Below, piece after piece: positions 23,679 to 32,083 of a DNA stretch of 64,000 nucleotides (the stretch's first letter is position 1; each line of letters starts with the position of its first letter). Under the pieces are notes generated by a model, which saw only the letters and a program-made list of their open reading frames with translations, made no database searches and was not told the origin of the DNA. Origin of the DNA: SZUA-547 sp963669265 (GTDB lineage: Bacteria > Pseudomonadota > Alphaproteobacteria > Rhodobacterales > Rhodobacteraceae). Where the stretch lies: contig OY769916.1 in assembly GCA_963669265.1 (NCBI GenBank), forward strand, positions 62,001 through 126,000, given 5' to 3'. A program made the position numbers and the translations under genes.

Positions 23679-26540
23679 TTACTCAGCCGCCGCGCGTGAT
23701 TGGCGTGCGAGAATCGGCGCCAAATAGAGCCCGGTATGGCTGCGCGCGACCGTCGCCACGTCTTCCGGAGGCCCCGCCGCAACGATTTCGCCGCCGCCAT
23801 CGCCCCCCTCCGGGCCAAGATCGATGATCCAGTCGGCCGTCTTGATCACATCCAGATTATGCTCGATGACGACAACGCTGTTTCCCTGTTCAACAAGAGA
23901 ATGAAGGACTTCCAGAAGTTTCTTCACGTCTTCGAAGTGGAGACCCGTCGTCGGCTCGTCGAGAATATAGAGCGTTCGGCCCGTTGCGCGCTTGGACAAT
24001 TCCTTCGACAGCTTCACCCGCTGCGCCTCGCCCCCCGACAGGGTGGTCGCCTGTTGGCCGATCTTGATGTAGCCGAGGCCGACTTCTTTCAGAGTCTCCA
24101 ATTTGTCGCGGATGGCGGGCACCGCTTTGAACAGTTCGGCGCCGTCTTCGACGGTCATATCGAGCACATCCGCGACGGAATGACCCTTGAAAAGAATCTC
24201 CAGCGTCTCGCGGTTGTAGCGTTTGCCCTTGCAGGTCTCGCACTCGACATAGACGTCGGGCAGGAAATGCATCTCGATCTTGATGACGCCATCGCCCTGG
24301 CAGGCCTCGCACCGGCCGCCCTTGACGTTGAAGCTGAACCGGCCGGGCTTGTATCCGCGCGTCTTCGCTTCCGGCAGGCCGGCGAACCAGTCGCGGATCG
24401 GCGTGAACGCGCCGGTATAAGTCGCGGGGTTGGATCGAGGCGTCCGCCCGATCGGCGACTGATCGATATCGATGACCTTGTCGAGATGCTCCAGTCCCTC
24501 GATCTGCTCGCAGGGCGCCGGATGCTTGCGGGCGCCGTTCAGGCGCATCGCGGCGGTCTTATAGAGCGTCTCGATGGTCAGCGTGGACTTGCCGCCGCCT
24601 GAGACTCCGGTGATGCAGGTGAAGACGCCCAGCGGAATCTCCGCATCGACATCCTTCAGATTGTTGCCCGACGCGCCGATGACCCGCACTTGCTTGCCAT
24701 TACCTTGGCGACGCTCCATCGGCACGGGAATTTCGCGCTGGCCCGAAAGATATTGACCGGTGATGGATTTCGGCGCCGCGCCCACCTCCGCCGGCGGTCC
24801 GACCGCGATGATCTCGCCGCCATGCACGCCGGCGCCGGGGCCGATGTCGATTACGTGGTCGGCCTCGCGGATCGCCTCTTCGTCATGCTCGACGACGACG
24901 ACGGTGTTGCCCTGATCGCGCAACCCTTTCAGGCTTTCCAGCAGCCGTCCATTGTCGCGCTGATGCAGACCGATCGAGGGCTCGTCCAGCACATACAAGA
25001 CGCCCGTCAGTCCTGACCCGATCTGGCTGGCGAGGCGGATGCGCTGGCTCTCACCGCCCGAAAGCGTGCCGGAGTTTCGGCTTAGGGTCAGATAGTCCAA
25101 GCCGACATTGACAAGAAAACCAAGGCGTTCCCGGATTTCCTTCACAATGGCGCGGGCGATCTCATTCTTCTGCGCCGTCAGCGAGGCGGGAACGGTCTCG
25201 ATCCAGTCGAGCGCCTCTTTGATCGACATCTGGACCACTTCGCCGACATGCAACCCGCCGATCTTCACCGCCAACGCCTGCGGCTTCAGCCGGTGCCCGC
25301 CGCAGGTCCCGCAGGAACGGTTGCTCTGATAGCGCTCGAATTCCTCACGCACCCAGGAACTGTCGGTCTCGCGATAACGGCGCTCCATATTGGGCACGAC
25401 GCCCTCGAAGGGGCGCGTGACCTCATAGACGCGGCCGCCGTCATCATAGCGAAAGCGGATCTCCTCTTCTCCGGATCCGCGCAGCATGACCTCGCGCGCC
25501 TTCTCCGGCAGCTTCGACCAGGGGTCATGGATCGAGAAGTCGAAATGTTTCGAGATCGCCTCGATCGTCTGTTTGAAATACGGACTCTTGGATTTCGACC
25601 ATGGGGCCAGCGCGCCTTGATAGAGGGAGAGCGACGTGTCCGGCACGACGAGCCGGTCGTCGAAATAGAGCTCAACCCCCAGGCCGTCGCAGTCCGGGCA
25701 GGCGCCGAATGGCGCGTTGAAGGAGAACAGCCTCGGCTCGATCTCCGGGATCGTGAAGCCGGAGACGGGGCAGGCGAAATTCTGCGAGAAGATGATCCGA
25801 TCAGGCTCGCCCTCTTTCGGCGCGGTTTCGATCACCGCGATACCGTCGGCCAGCCCGAGCGCGGTCGTGAAACTGTCGGCCAGCCTTGTTTGCAGTCCCT
25901 CTTTCACCACCAGCCTGTCGACGACGACGTCGATATTATGGCGGAATTTCTTGTCGAGGGTCGGCGGCTCATCCAGTTCGCAGAACGCGCCGTCCACTTT
26001 CACCCGCTGGAAGCCCTGCTTCTTAAGCTCCTGAAACTCCTTGCGGTATTCGCCCTTTCGGTCGCGGATCATCGGCGCGAGCAGATAGGCGCGCGTCCCC
26101 TCCTCCATCGCCATGACACGATCGACCATCTCGCTGACTTCCTGCGCTTCGATGGGCAGGCCGGTCGCCGGGCTATAGGGCGTGCCGACGCGCGCGAACA
26201 GCAGGCGCAGGTAATCGTAGATCTCGGTCACCGTGCCGACGGTGGAGCGCGGATTGCGGCTGGTCGTTTTCTGTTCGATGGAAATCGCCGGGCTGAGCCC
26301 CTCGATATGATCAACATCGGGCTTCTGCATCATCTGCAGGAACTGCCGCGCATAGGCTGACAGCGACTCCACGTAGCGCCGCTGCCCCTCCGCATAGATC
26401 GTGTCGAACGCCAGCGATGATTTCCCGGATCCGGACAGGCCGGTGATCACGGTCAACGCATCGCGCGGGATGTCTACATCGACGCTGCGCAGATTATGCT
26501 CGCGCGCGCCGCGGACGGAGATGAATTTCTGCTCTGACAT
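23679..26540 (-). CDS. uvrA: Excinuclease ABC subunit UvrA
   Basis: DNA damage-recognition ATPase of nucleotide excision repair. At 953 residues it is full length. The first ABC half has Walker A TGLSGSGKSSLAFDTIYAEG near residue 35 and signature LSGGESQRIRLASQIGSGL. The second has Walker A GVSGGGKSTLTIETLY and signature TLSGGEAQRVKLSKEL with ILDEPTTGLHFEDV. Zinc-binding cysteine pairs occur in the first half (CPVSG, CPDCDG; CGTCGG) and in CEACQGDGVIKIEM with CETCKG. The ATG is at 26540. No alphaproteobacterial LexA box (GTTC-N7-GTTC) is visible upstream, so SOS control is not supported by this sequence. Confidence 0.98.
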   Translation of the reverse strand: MSEQKFISVRGAREHNLRSVDVDIPRDALTVITGLSGSGKSSLAFDTIYAEGQRRYVESLSAYARQFLQMMQKPDVDHIEGLSPAISIEQKTTSRNPRSTVGTVTEIYDYLRLLFARVGTPYSPATGLPIEAQEVSEMVDRVMAMEEGTRAYLLAPMIRDRKGEYRKEFQELKKQGFQRVKVDGAFCELDEPPTLDKKFRHNIDVVVDRLVVKEGLQTRLADSFTTALGLADGIAVIETAPKEGEPDRIIFSQNFACPVSGFTIPEIEPRLFSFNAPFGACPDCDGLGVELYFDDRLVVPDTSLSLYQGALAPWSKSKSPYFKQTIEAISKHFDFSIHDPWSKLPEKAREVMLRGSGEEEIRFRYDDGGRVYEVTRPFEGVVPNMERRYRETDSSWVREEFERYQSNRSCGTCGGHRLKPQALAVKIGGLHVGEVVQMSIKEALDWIETVPASLTAQKNEIARAIVKEIRERLGFLVNVGLDYLTLSRNSGTLSGGESQRIRLASQIGSGLTGVLYVLDEPSIGLHQRDNGRLLESLKGLRDQGNTVVVVEHDEEAIREADHVIDIGPGAGVHGGEIIAVGPPAEVGAAPKSITGQYLSGQREIPVPMERRQGNGKQVRVIGASGNNLKDVDAEIPLGVFTCITGVSGGGKSTLTIETLYKTAAMRLNGARKHPAPCEQIEGLEHLDKVIDIDQSPIGRTPRSNPATYTGAFTPIRDWFAGLPEAKTRGYKPGRFSFNVKGGRCEACQGDGVIKIEMHFLPDVYVECETCKGKRYNRETLEILFKGHSVADVLDMTVEDGAELFKAVPAIRDKLETLKEVGLGYIKIGQQATTLSGGEAQRVKLSKELSKRATGRTLYILDEPTTGLHFEDVKKLLEVLHSLVEQGNSVVVIEHNLDVIKTADWIIDLGPEGGDGGGEIVAAGPPEDVATVARSHTGLYLAPILARQSRAAAE

Positions 26541-26627
26541 GGGCGCGCGTCTTATAGGGCGACTTTGAACGATTGGCGACTCGGAACAGGTAGCGCGCCT
26601 ATTGTGCGTGACGAGCGGAAGAAAGTG

Positions 26628-26665
26628 AACAAAAAAAGAACATCCGATCCGCCGAGACGGATCGG
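26628..26665 (-). terminator. Intrinsic terminator of ppk2
   Basis: On the minus strand CCGATCCG and CGGATCGG (genomic 26658-26665 and 26644-26651) form a perfect 8-pair stem with a 6-base loop. It is followed by ATGTTC and a run of seven T (the A run at 26631-26637). It lies 12 bases past the ppk2 stop and upstream of uvrA, so it should separate the two transcripts. Confidence 0.85.
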
Positions 26666-26676
26666 ACGGGTTAGCC

Positions 26677-27663
26677 TTAGGCGCCGCGCATATCCGGGTG
26701 CAGCGCCGCGCCCAGGATATGATCGTGCCGGTGGATCACATGGCGACTGTTGCCGACGATCAGCGGGTCGGGCCCGTGCACGATGTGTTTGTCCTTATCG
26801 GGATAGTCCAGCGAGCTGAGGAAATGCTGCAGGCAATTCAGCCGCGCCCTCTTCTTGTCGTCAGACTTGATGATGGTCCATGGCGCATCGGCGGTGTCGG
26901 TGTAGAAGAACATCGCCTCTTTCGCTTCGGTGTAATCATCCCATTTGTTCAGGCTCGCGCGGTCAATCGGCGAAAGCTTCCATTGCTTGAGAGGATCAAT
27001 TTCTCTTGAGCGGAAACGCCGGCGCTGCTCCTTCCGCGTTACCGAGAACCAGTACTTGTAGAGCTGTATGCCGGACCGCGTGAGCATGCGCTCAAAATCG
27101 GGCGTCTGGCGCATAAACTCCAGATACTCGGTCGGTGAGCAGAAGTTCATCACGCGCTCGACGCCGGCGCGATTGTACCAGGACCGGTCGAACAGCACCA
27201 TTTCGCCGGAGGTCGGCAGGTGTTGAATGTAGCGCTGGAAGAACCACTGGCCGCGCTCGACATCGGACGGTTTCTGAAGCGCCACGACGCGCGCCGAACG
27301 AGGGTTCAGATGCTCCATGAAACGCTTGATCGTGCCGCCCTTGCCCGCTGCGTCGCGCCCTTCGAACAGCAAGACGAACTTTTGGCCGGTTTCCTGCGCC
27401 CAGAGCTGCGCTTTGAGCAGTTCGGCCTGAAGCTTCGCCTTTTTCTTCTCGTAAGCCGGGCGCTTCATTTTTGAGTCATAGGGGTATTCGCCGGTCTCGA
27501 ACGCGTGCTGGATCGCCTCCGGATTGTGACGCTTCTCCGCCAACGCGTGCAGCTTGACACCTGTGAGGCGCGCGCCGGACGCCTTCGCCCTTTTCTTTGG
27601 CGAATTTTTTTTCCCGGCTTTCAGTTCGCCGTTCATATGAGTCTGTTGGTTTCCACTGTACAT
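26677..27663 (-). CDS. ppk2: Polyphosphate kinase 2
   Basis: PPK2-family kinase that moves phosphate between polyphosphate and nucleotides (single-domain class, usually ADP or GDP to the triphosphate). The core has Walker A LLFEGRDAAGKGGTIKRF, then EMVLFDRSWYNRAGVERVM (Walker B), RREIDPLKQWKLSPID-type lid residues (REIDPLKQWKLSPIDRASL) and WTIIKSDDKKRARLNCLQHFL. I favour ATG 27663, which has GAGG nine bases upstream; ATG 27702 and 27636 are alternatives. The first 40 residues are basic and not conserved. Exact nucleotide preference cannot be read from sequence. The gene sits between uvrA and ssb, which are often neighbours. Confidence 0.92.
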   Translation of the reverse strand: MYSGNQQTHMNGELKAGKKNSPKKRAKASGARLTGVKLHALAEKRHNPEAIQHAFETGEYPYDSKMKRPAYEKKKAKLQAELLKAQLWAQETGQKFVLLFEGRDAAGKGGTIKRFMEHLNPRSARVVALQKPSDVERGQWFFQRYIQHLPTSGEMVLFDRSWYNRAGVERVMNFCSPTEYLEFMRQTPDFERMLTRSGIQLYKYWFSVTRKEQRRRFRSREIDPLKQWKLSPIDRASLNKWDDYTEAKEAMFFYTDTADAPWTIIKSDDKKRARLNCLQHFLSSLDYPDKDKHIVHGPDPLIVGNSRHVIHRHDHILGAALHPDMRGA

Positions 27664-27852
27664 CCTTGGCGCCCTCGTCTCATTTTTTTCGAGCGCTCTC
27701 ATGGCACATACGGGGCGAAACTACCTTGAGATAGATCATTTCGACGCCGATCTGCTTGCGCGTGTCGCCTGTTTGAGCGTTAACCCACTCGGCATGGCGC
27801 AACCCCTGCCGCTCCGCTAACGTCGGCGCAACAGATTCGAGGGAGGCGACGA

Positions 27853-28326
27853 ATGTCGGGCAGCGTTAATAAAGTGATCTTGGTGGGCAATCTGGGGCGC
27901 GACCCCGAAATCCGCCACATGCAGAATGGCGGCAAGGTGGCGAACCTGTCGGTCGCGACGTCCGAGCGCTGGCGCGACAAGGGCTCTGGCGAGCAACGGG
28001 AAAAGACCGAATGGCACCGGGTGGCGATATTCTCTGAGCCGTTGGTCAAAGTGGCCGAGAACTATTTGCGCAAGGGCTCGAAGGTCTATCTGGAAGGCCA
28101 GATCGAGACCCGGAAATGGACCGACCAAAGCGGTCAGGACAAATATACAACCGAGGTCGTGCTGCGCCCGTATCGCTCTGAACTGACCATGCTGGACGGT
28201 CGCAATGACGGCGGCGGCGGTGGCGGCTATGGCGGCGGATCCCAGGGCGGTGGCGGAAGCTACGGCGGTGGAGGCGGCGGCGCTCCGCAGGGCGGCGGCG
28301 GCATGGATGACGACATCCCGTTCTAG
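27853..28326 (+). CDS. ssb: Single-stranded DNA-binding protein Ssb
   Basis: Tetrameric protein that coats single-stranded DNA in replication, repair and recombination. It has 157 residues. The OB fold spans about 1-112 (SVNKVILVGNLGRDPEIRHM, VATSERWRDK, KTEWHRVAIF, LRKGSKVYLEGQIETRKW). A glycine-rich linker follows at about 119-148, and then the acidic protein-interaction tip MDDDIPF. GAGGGAGG precedes the ATG at about eight bases. It is transcribed away from ppk2 and towards the DUF3144 gene, 17 bases downstream. Confidence 0.98.
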   Translation: MSGSVNKVILVGNLGRDPEIRHMQNGGKVANLSVATSERWRDKGSGEQREKTEWHRVAIFSEPLVKVAENYLRKGSKVYLEGQIETRKWTDQSGQDKYTTEVVLRPYRSELTMLDGRNDGGGGGGYGGGSQGGGGSYGGGGGGAPQGGGGMDDDIPF

Positions 28327-28343
28327 GACCTGAGAGAACTGCG

Positions 28344-28694
28344 ATGACGGATGATGCGCCTCCCCGCACGATAAACGATTTCTCTGACGAGGAACGCGCC
28401 GAGTTCTTCGACACGGCGGACCGATTTATCGACGTTGCGAATGAAATGTCGCGCAGCAATGAAGCGGGTCCCCGCCGGATCAGTTCGGCGATGATGTATG
28501 CGACGGCGCGGTACAACGCCTTCATCGCCCATCTGGGCGGTTACAAGGGCGGAGAGACGGAAGAGAACGACGTCGTCGCCTATTATCTGGGCGAGTATGA
28601 AAAGGTGCTGCGCAAGCATCTGGGCGATACGCTGGTCGCGGAGGAGGAAGCGGAGGACGGCGCGCCGCCTCCCCCGCCTCCTCTAGTGTTTTAG
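28344..28694 (+). CDS. DUF3144 family protein
   Basis: A 116-residue soluble, acidic protein. The family block is FFDTADRFIDVANEMS followed by PRRISSAMMYATARYNAFIAHLGG and a C-terminal helix ENDVVAYYLGEYEKVLRKHLGDTL. The last 15 residues are an acidic and proline-rich tail. Function is unknown for the family. It lies 17 bases after ssb in the same direction and is probably co-transcribed with it. A weak T-rich hairpin follows the stop before the gyrA promoter. Confidence 0.85.
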   Translation: MTDDAPPRTINDFSDEERAEFFDTADRFIDVANEMSRSNEAGPRRISSAMMYATARYNAFIAHLGGYKGGETEENDVVAYYLGEYEKVLRKHLGDTLVAEEEAEDGAPPPPPPLVF

Positions 28695-28718
28695 ACGGCG
28701 CGTAGCGGTCTTTTTTCG
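28695..28718 (+). terminator. Weak terminator-like hairpin after the DUF3144 gene
   Basis: A short interrupted stem (GAC.GC against GC.GTC, one mismatch) directly after the stop codon is followed by TTTTTT. The stem is poor, so this may be a weak terminator or chance. Confidence 0.3.
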
Positions 28719-28759
28719 CTGTTTTACGCTCCATTGCGGCGTGAAGGCCGTTCTGCCGA

Positions 28760-28788
28760 TTGCCCCGACATGATGGGGGTTCTATACT
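28760..28788 (+). promoter_or_regulatory. Candidate sigma-70-type promoter of gyrA
   Basis: TTGCCC at 28760-28765, a 17-base spacer and TATACT at 28783-28788 form a well-spaced -35/-10 pair. Transcription would start near 28795, giving a 5' leader of about 40 bases that contains AGGAG shortly before the GTG start at 28834. Confidence 0.6.
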
Positions 28789-28833
28789 CCTGAACAACGA
28801 AATACGGATGCGATCCGAGCAGGAGTCTCCCCC

Positions 28834-31617
28834 GTGAGCGACGATACCGAGACCCCGGGCGCCGAGAACGGCGACGGGCCTGACCGGCCGATCTATGACG
28901 GCCCCTCTATCACCGTCGAAGAAGAGATGAAGCGCAGCTATCTCGATTACGCGATGAGCGTGATCGTCAGCCGCGCCATCCCCGATCTGCGCGACGGGTT
29001 GAAGCCGGTGCACAGGCGTATTCTCTATGCGATGCACGAGACCGGCAACGAGTGGAACAAGGCCTATCGCAAATCCGCCCGCCCGGTTGGCGACGTCATG
29101 GGTAAGTATCACCCGCATGGCGATTCAGCGATCTATGACGCGCTGGTGCGTATGGCGCAGGACTTCTCCATGCGTCTGCCGATCCTTGACGGTCAGGGCA
29201 ATTTTGGCTCGATGGACGGCGATAGCCCGGCGGCGATGCGTTACACTGAGGTGCGGATGGCGCAGTCGGCGACCGCGCTGCTCGCCGATATTGAGATGGA
29301 TACGGTCGACTTCCAGCCAAACTATGACGGCAAGGATGACGAACCGGTTGTCCTGCCCGCCCGCTACCCGAACCTGCTGGTCAACGGCGCCGCCGGGATC
29401 GCGGTGGGCATGGCGACGAATATCCCGCCGCATAATGTCGGCGAGGTGATCGACGCCACGCTGGCCCTGATCGAGAACCCCGACATGACCGTCGAGGACC
29501 TGATGGCCTATGTGCCCGCGCCGGACTTCCCCACCGGCGGCATCATCATCGGTCGCGCTGGCGCGCGCTCCGCCTACACCACCGGCCGCGGGTCGGTGAT
29601 CGTGCGCGCGCGGATCAATGAGGAGGAGGTCGAGGTCAACGGTCGTCCGCGCATCGTGGTCAGCGAGATCCCCTATCAGGTCAACAAGTCGACGCTGGTG
29701 GAGAAAATCGCGGAACTGGCGCGCGATAAGAAGGTCGAAGGCATACAGAACATTCAGGATGAATCCGACCGGTTCGGCGTGCGTGTCGTCATCGACCTAA
29801 AGCGCGACGCGACCCGCGAGGTGGTGCTGAACCAGCTCTATCGTTTCACGCCGCTGCAAACCTCTTTCGGCTGCAACATGCTGGCGCTGAACAACGGCAA
29901 GCCGGAGCAACTGGACCTGAAAGGGTTCCTCTCCAACTTCATCGCGTTCCGAGAGGAGGTCGTCGCCCGGCGGACGGCGTTCGAGCTGAGGAAAGCGCGC
30001 GAGCGCGCGCATGTCTTATGCGGCCTCGCGGTCGCCGTCGAGAATGTGGATGAGGTGGTGCAGACCATCCGCTCCTCGCCCGATCCGGCGACGGCGCGCG
30101 GACGTCTGATGGAGCGGCGCTGGCCCGCGGAAGCGATTGCCGACTATATCAGGCTGATCGACGATCCCAGCCACAAGATGAACGATGACGGCACCTACAA
30201 TATGTCGGAGACGCAGGCCCGCGCGATTCTGGAGTTGCGCCTGGCCCGCCTCACCGCGATGGGCGTTGCTGAGATCACCGACGAATTGAAAGAGCTTGCG
30301 GGCAAGATCACCGACTTCCTTGAGATCCTGCGGTCCCGTGAACGTATTCTGACGATCATCTCGAACGAGTTGACCGAGGTGCGCGAAGCCTACGCCAATC
30401 CCCGCCGGTCCGAGATCGCCGATTATGTCAGCGACATGGATGACGAGGATCTGATCGAACGCGAGGATATGGTCGTCACCGTCACCCATGGCGGCTATAT
30501 CAAGCGCACGCCGCTGGCCGACTATCGCGCGCAGAAGCGCGGCGGCAAGGGCCTGTCGGCGCTCAACATGAAGGACGAGGATTTCGCAACGCGGCTGTTC
30601 GTGGCTAACACCCACACGCCGGTGTTGTTCTTCACCACCGACGGCATCGTCTACAAGCTGAAGACCTGGCGCCTGCCGCTGGGGTCCCGCACCTCGCGCG
30701 GCAAGGCGATCGTCAATGTGCTGCCGATCCCGGCGGGCGTCTCCATCGCGGCGATGATGCCGGTGGATGCGCCGGAGGAGGAATGGAACGACCTTCAGAT
30801 CTTCTTCGCGACCTCGGCTGGCGACGTGCGGCGCAACGCGCTCAGCGATTTCACCAATGTGAAGTCGAACGGCAAGATCGCCATGAAGCTGCCAGAGGAT
30901 GTGAAGCTGATTGGCGCGGGCATCTGCTCCGAAGACGACGACATTATGCTCACGACGGCGCTTGGCAAGGCGATCCGGTTCCCGACCACCGAGGTCCGGG
31001 TGTTCAAGGGGCGCGATTCCACAGGCGTGCGGGGCATCAAACTGGCGGATGGCGACGACGTCGTCGCGATGTCCGTGATCCGGCATTTCGATGCGGAGGC
31101 GTGGGAGCGCGAGGCTTATCTGAAGATGCGCCGCGCGGTAAACGGCGCCGATGAGGAGGATGTCGAGGGTGACGCCGACGATCCGGAGACGGATACCCCC
31201 GATGATGGCGAGCGCGCCTTCGAGCATGAGCGCTATGTTGAGATGTCCGCGTCGGAGAACCTGATCCTGACGATCACACAGCTTGGGTCGGGCAAGCTTT
31301 CCTCCAGCCACGACTATCCGGTGCGCGGGCGCGGCGGGCTTGGCGTGATGGCGATGGACAAGGCGATGCGGGGCGGCCGCCTGGTCGCGTCCTTCCCGGT
31401 CGAGTTGGACGATCAGATCATGCTTGTGACCGATGCGGGTCAGTCGATCCGCTGCCCGGTGTCCGGCATCTCATTCCGCTCCCGCGGCGCGGGCGGCGTG
31501 AAAGTGTTCGACACGGCGGAAGAAGAGCGCGTCGTCTCGGTCGCCTGGATCGCGGACCAGGGCGATGAAGAGGATGATGTCGAAGGACCTGCGGAACCGG
31601 GGGCTTCGGACGAGTAG
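28834..31617 (+). CDS. gyrA: DNA gyrase subunit A
   Basis: Breakage-reunion subunit of gyrase, which introduces negative supercoils. It has 927 residues from GTG 28834, with AGGAG eight bases upstream. The catalytic Tyr is Y137 in SPAAMRYTEVRM. The quinolone-determining region reads GKYHPHGDSAIYD; S98 and D102 correspond to E. coli S83 and D87, so the common resistance changes are absent. The GyrA box in the C-terminal domain reads QKRGGKG. An acidic insert (about residues 770-800, NGADEEDVEGDADDPETD) interrupts the C-terminal blades and the tail is also acidic; similar inserts occur in related GyrAs. A GC hairpin at 31638-31661 follows the stop. Confidence 0.98.
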   Translation: MSDDTETPGAENGDGPDRPIYDGPSITVEEEMKRSYLDYAMSVIVSRAIPDLRDGLKPVHRRILYAMHETGNEWNKAYRKSARPVGDVMGKYHPHGDSAIYDALVRMAQDFSMRLPILDGQGNFGSMDGDSPAAMRYTEVRMAQSATALLADIEMDTVDFQPNYDGKDDEPVVLPARYPNLLVNGAAGIAVGMATNIPPHNVGEVIDATLALIENPDMTVEDLMAYVPAPDFPTGGIIIGRAGARSAYTTGRGSVIVRARINEEEVEVNGRPRIVVSEIPYQVNKSTLVEKIAELARDKKVEGIQNIQDESDRFGVRVVIDLKRDATREVVLNQLYRFTPLQTSFGCNMLALNNGKPEQLDLKGFLSNFIAFREEVVARRTAFELRKARERAHVLCGLAVAVENVDEVVQTIRSSPDPATARGRLMERRWPAEAIADYIRLIDDPSHKMNDDGTYNMSETQARAILELRLARLTAMGVAEITDELKELAGKITDFLEILRSRERILTIISNELTEVREAYANPRRSEIADYVSDMDDEDLIEREDMVVTVTHGGYIKRTPLADYRAQKRGGKGLSALNMKDEDFATRLFVANTHTPVLFFTTDGIVYKLKTWRLPLGSRTSRGKAIVNVLPIPAGVSIAAMMPVDAPEEEWNDLQIFFATSAGDVRRNALSDFTNVKSNGKIAMKLPEDVKLIGAGICSEDDDIMLTTALGKAIRFPTTEVRVFKGRDSTGVRGIKLADGDDVVAMSVIRHFDAEAWEREAYLKMRRAVNGADEEDVEGDADDPETDTPDDGERAFEHERYVEMSASENLILTITQLGSGKLSSSHDYPVRGRGGLGVMAMDKAMRGGRLVASFPVELDDQIMLVTDAGQSIRCPVSGISFRSRGAGGVKVFDTAEEERVVSVAWIADQGDEEDDVEGPAEPGASDE

Positions 31618-31955
31618 GCGCGGGCAACGGGGATCCGCGGCGCGCTCAACGTGGCGCGCCGTGACCGGGGAAGCTCTCCGGTATGCTTTGACAGGCTGAA
31701 CGGTGCCGCTGGGGCTTCCGCCGCCGCGTTGATCCAATAGACCGGCGGCGCGGCGTTCGCGTCGCGACAACTGCCATAGATGCAGGCGGCGTCGGCTTTG
31801 AAGCCGGACGAGAAACCGGTTGAGTGATCCATCGCTCGAAGCTCGGGATCGTGAGTCAGGGGGGTGCTTCGCTCTCCGAGCATGACCTCGCCAGCCAGGA
31901 GAAGAGCGCATATCCCACATAGCATGGAGATCATGCGCGTTACTTTACCAAACAT
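31440..31955 (-). CDS. Possible small secreted protein of unknown function
   Basis: I do not recognise a family. The frame starts at ATG 31955 with AAGG seven bases upstream and begins with a signal-peptide-like MISMLCGICALLLAGEVMLG. A protein-like middle follows (FKADAACIYGSCRDANAAPPVYW) with two Cys that could form a disulfide. From about residue 113 the frame runs antisense through the last 178 bases of gyrA and becomes Ser/Pro-rich and shadow-like. Either the true gene is frameshifted or ends earlier, or the whole frame is chance. It occupies most of the 466-base gap between gyrA and trmFO and is divergent from trmFO. Confidence 0.4.
   Translation of the reverse strand: MFGKVTRMISMLCGICALLLAGEVMLGERSTPLTHDPELRAMDHSTGFSSGFKADAACIYGSCRDANAAPPVYWINAAAEAPAAPFSLSKHTGELPRSRRATLSAPRIPVARAYSSEAPGSAGPSTSSSSSPWSAIQATETTRSSSAVSNTFTPPAPRERNEMPDTGQRID
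31638..31661 (+). terminator. GC hairpin downstream of gyrA
   Basis: GGCGCGC (31639-31645) pairs with GCGCGCC (31654-31660), extended by one C-G pair, around an 8-base loop. It starts 21 bases after the gyrA stop. No T run follows, so it is terminator-like only. Confidence 0.45.
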
Positions 31956-32006
31956 ACGCTTACCTTACGCAACAACTAAACACTCTTAACTATACGCTGC
32001 AACGCA

Positions 32007-32021
32007 TTGATTTGGAATCAA
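32007..32021. promoter_or_regulatory. Perfect interrupted palindrome upstream of trmFO
   Basis: TTGATT-TGG-AATCAA is a perfect 6-3-6 inverted repeat in the AT-rich part of the gap between the possible secreted protein and trmFO. It resembles an FNR/CRP half-site pair but has one base too many between the TTGAT and ATCAA halves. It may be an operator for either divergent gene. Confidence 0.35.
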
Positions 32022-32083
32022 AATTTAGACTCATTTTCGGGACCGCTTGACCCCCCCTTGCGATCCGGCGTATCGCGGCGCCC

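Noticed and set aside
26541..26640. LexA-type GAAC repeat upstream of uvrA
   Set aside because: Two GAAC half-sites exist but are 13 bases apart instead of 7, so they do not match the alphaproteobacterial SOS box.
30016..31311. 431-codon minus-strand frame antisense to gyrA
   Set aside because: Shadow of gyrA with no family motifs.
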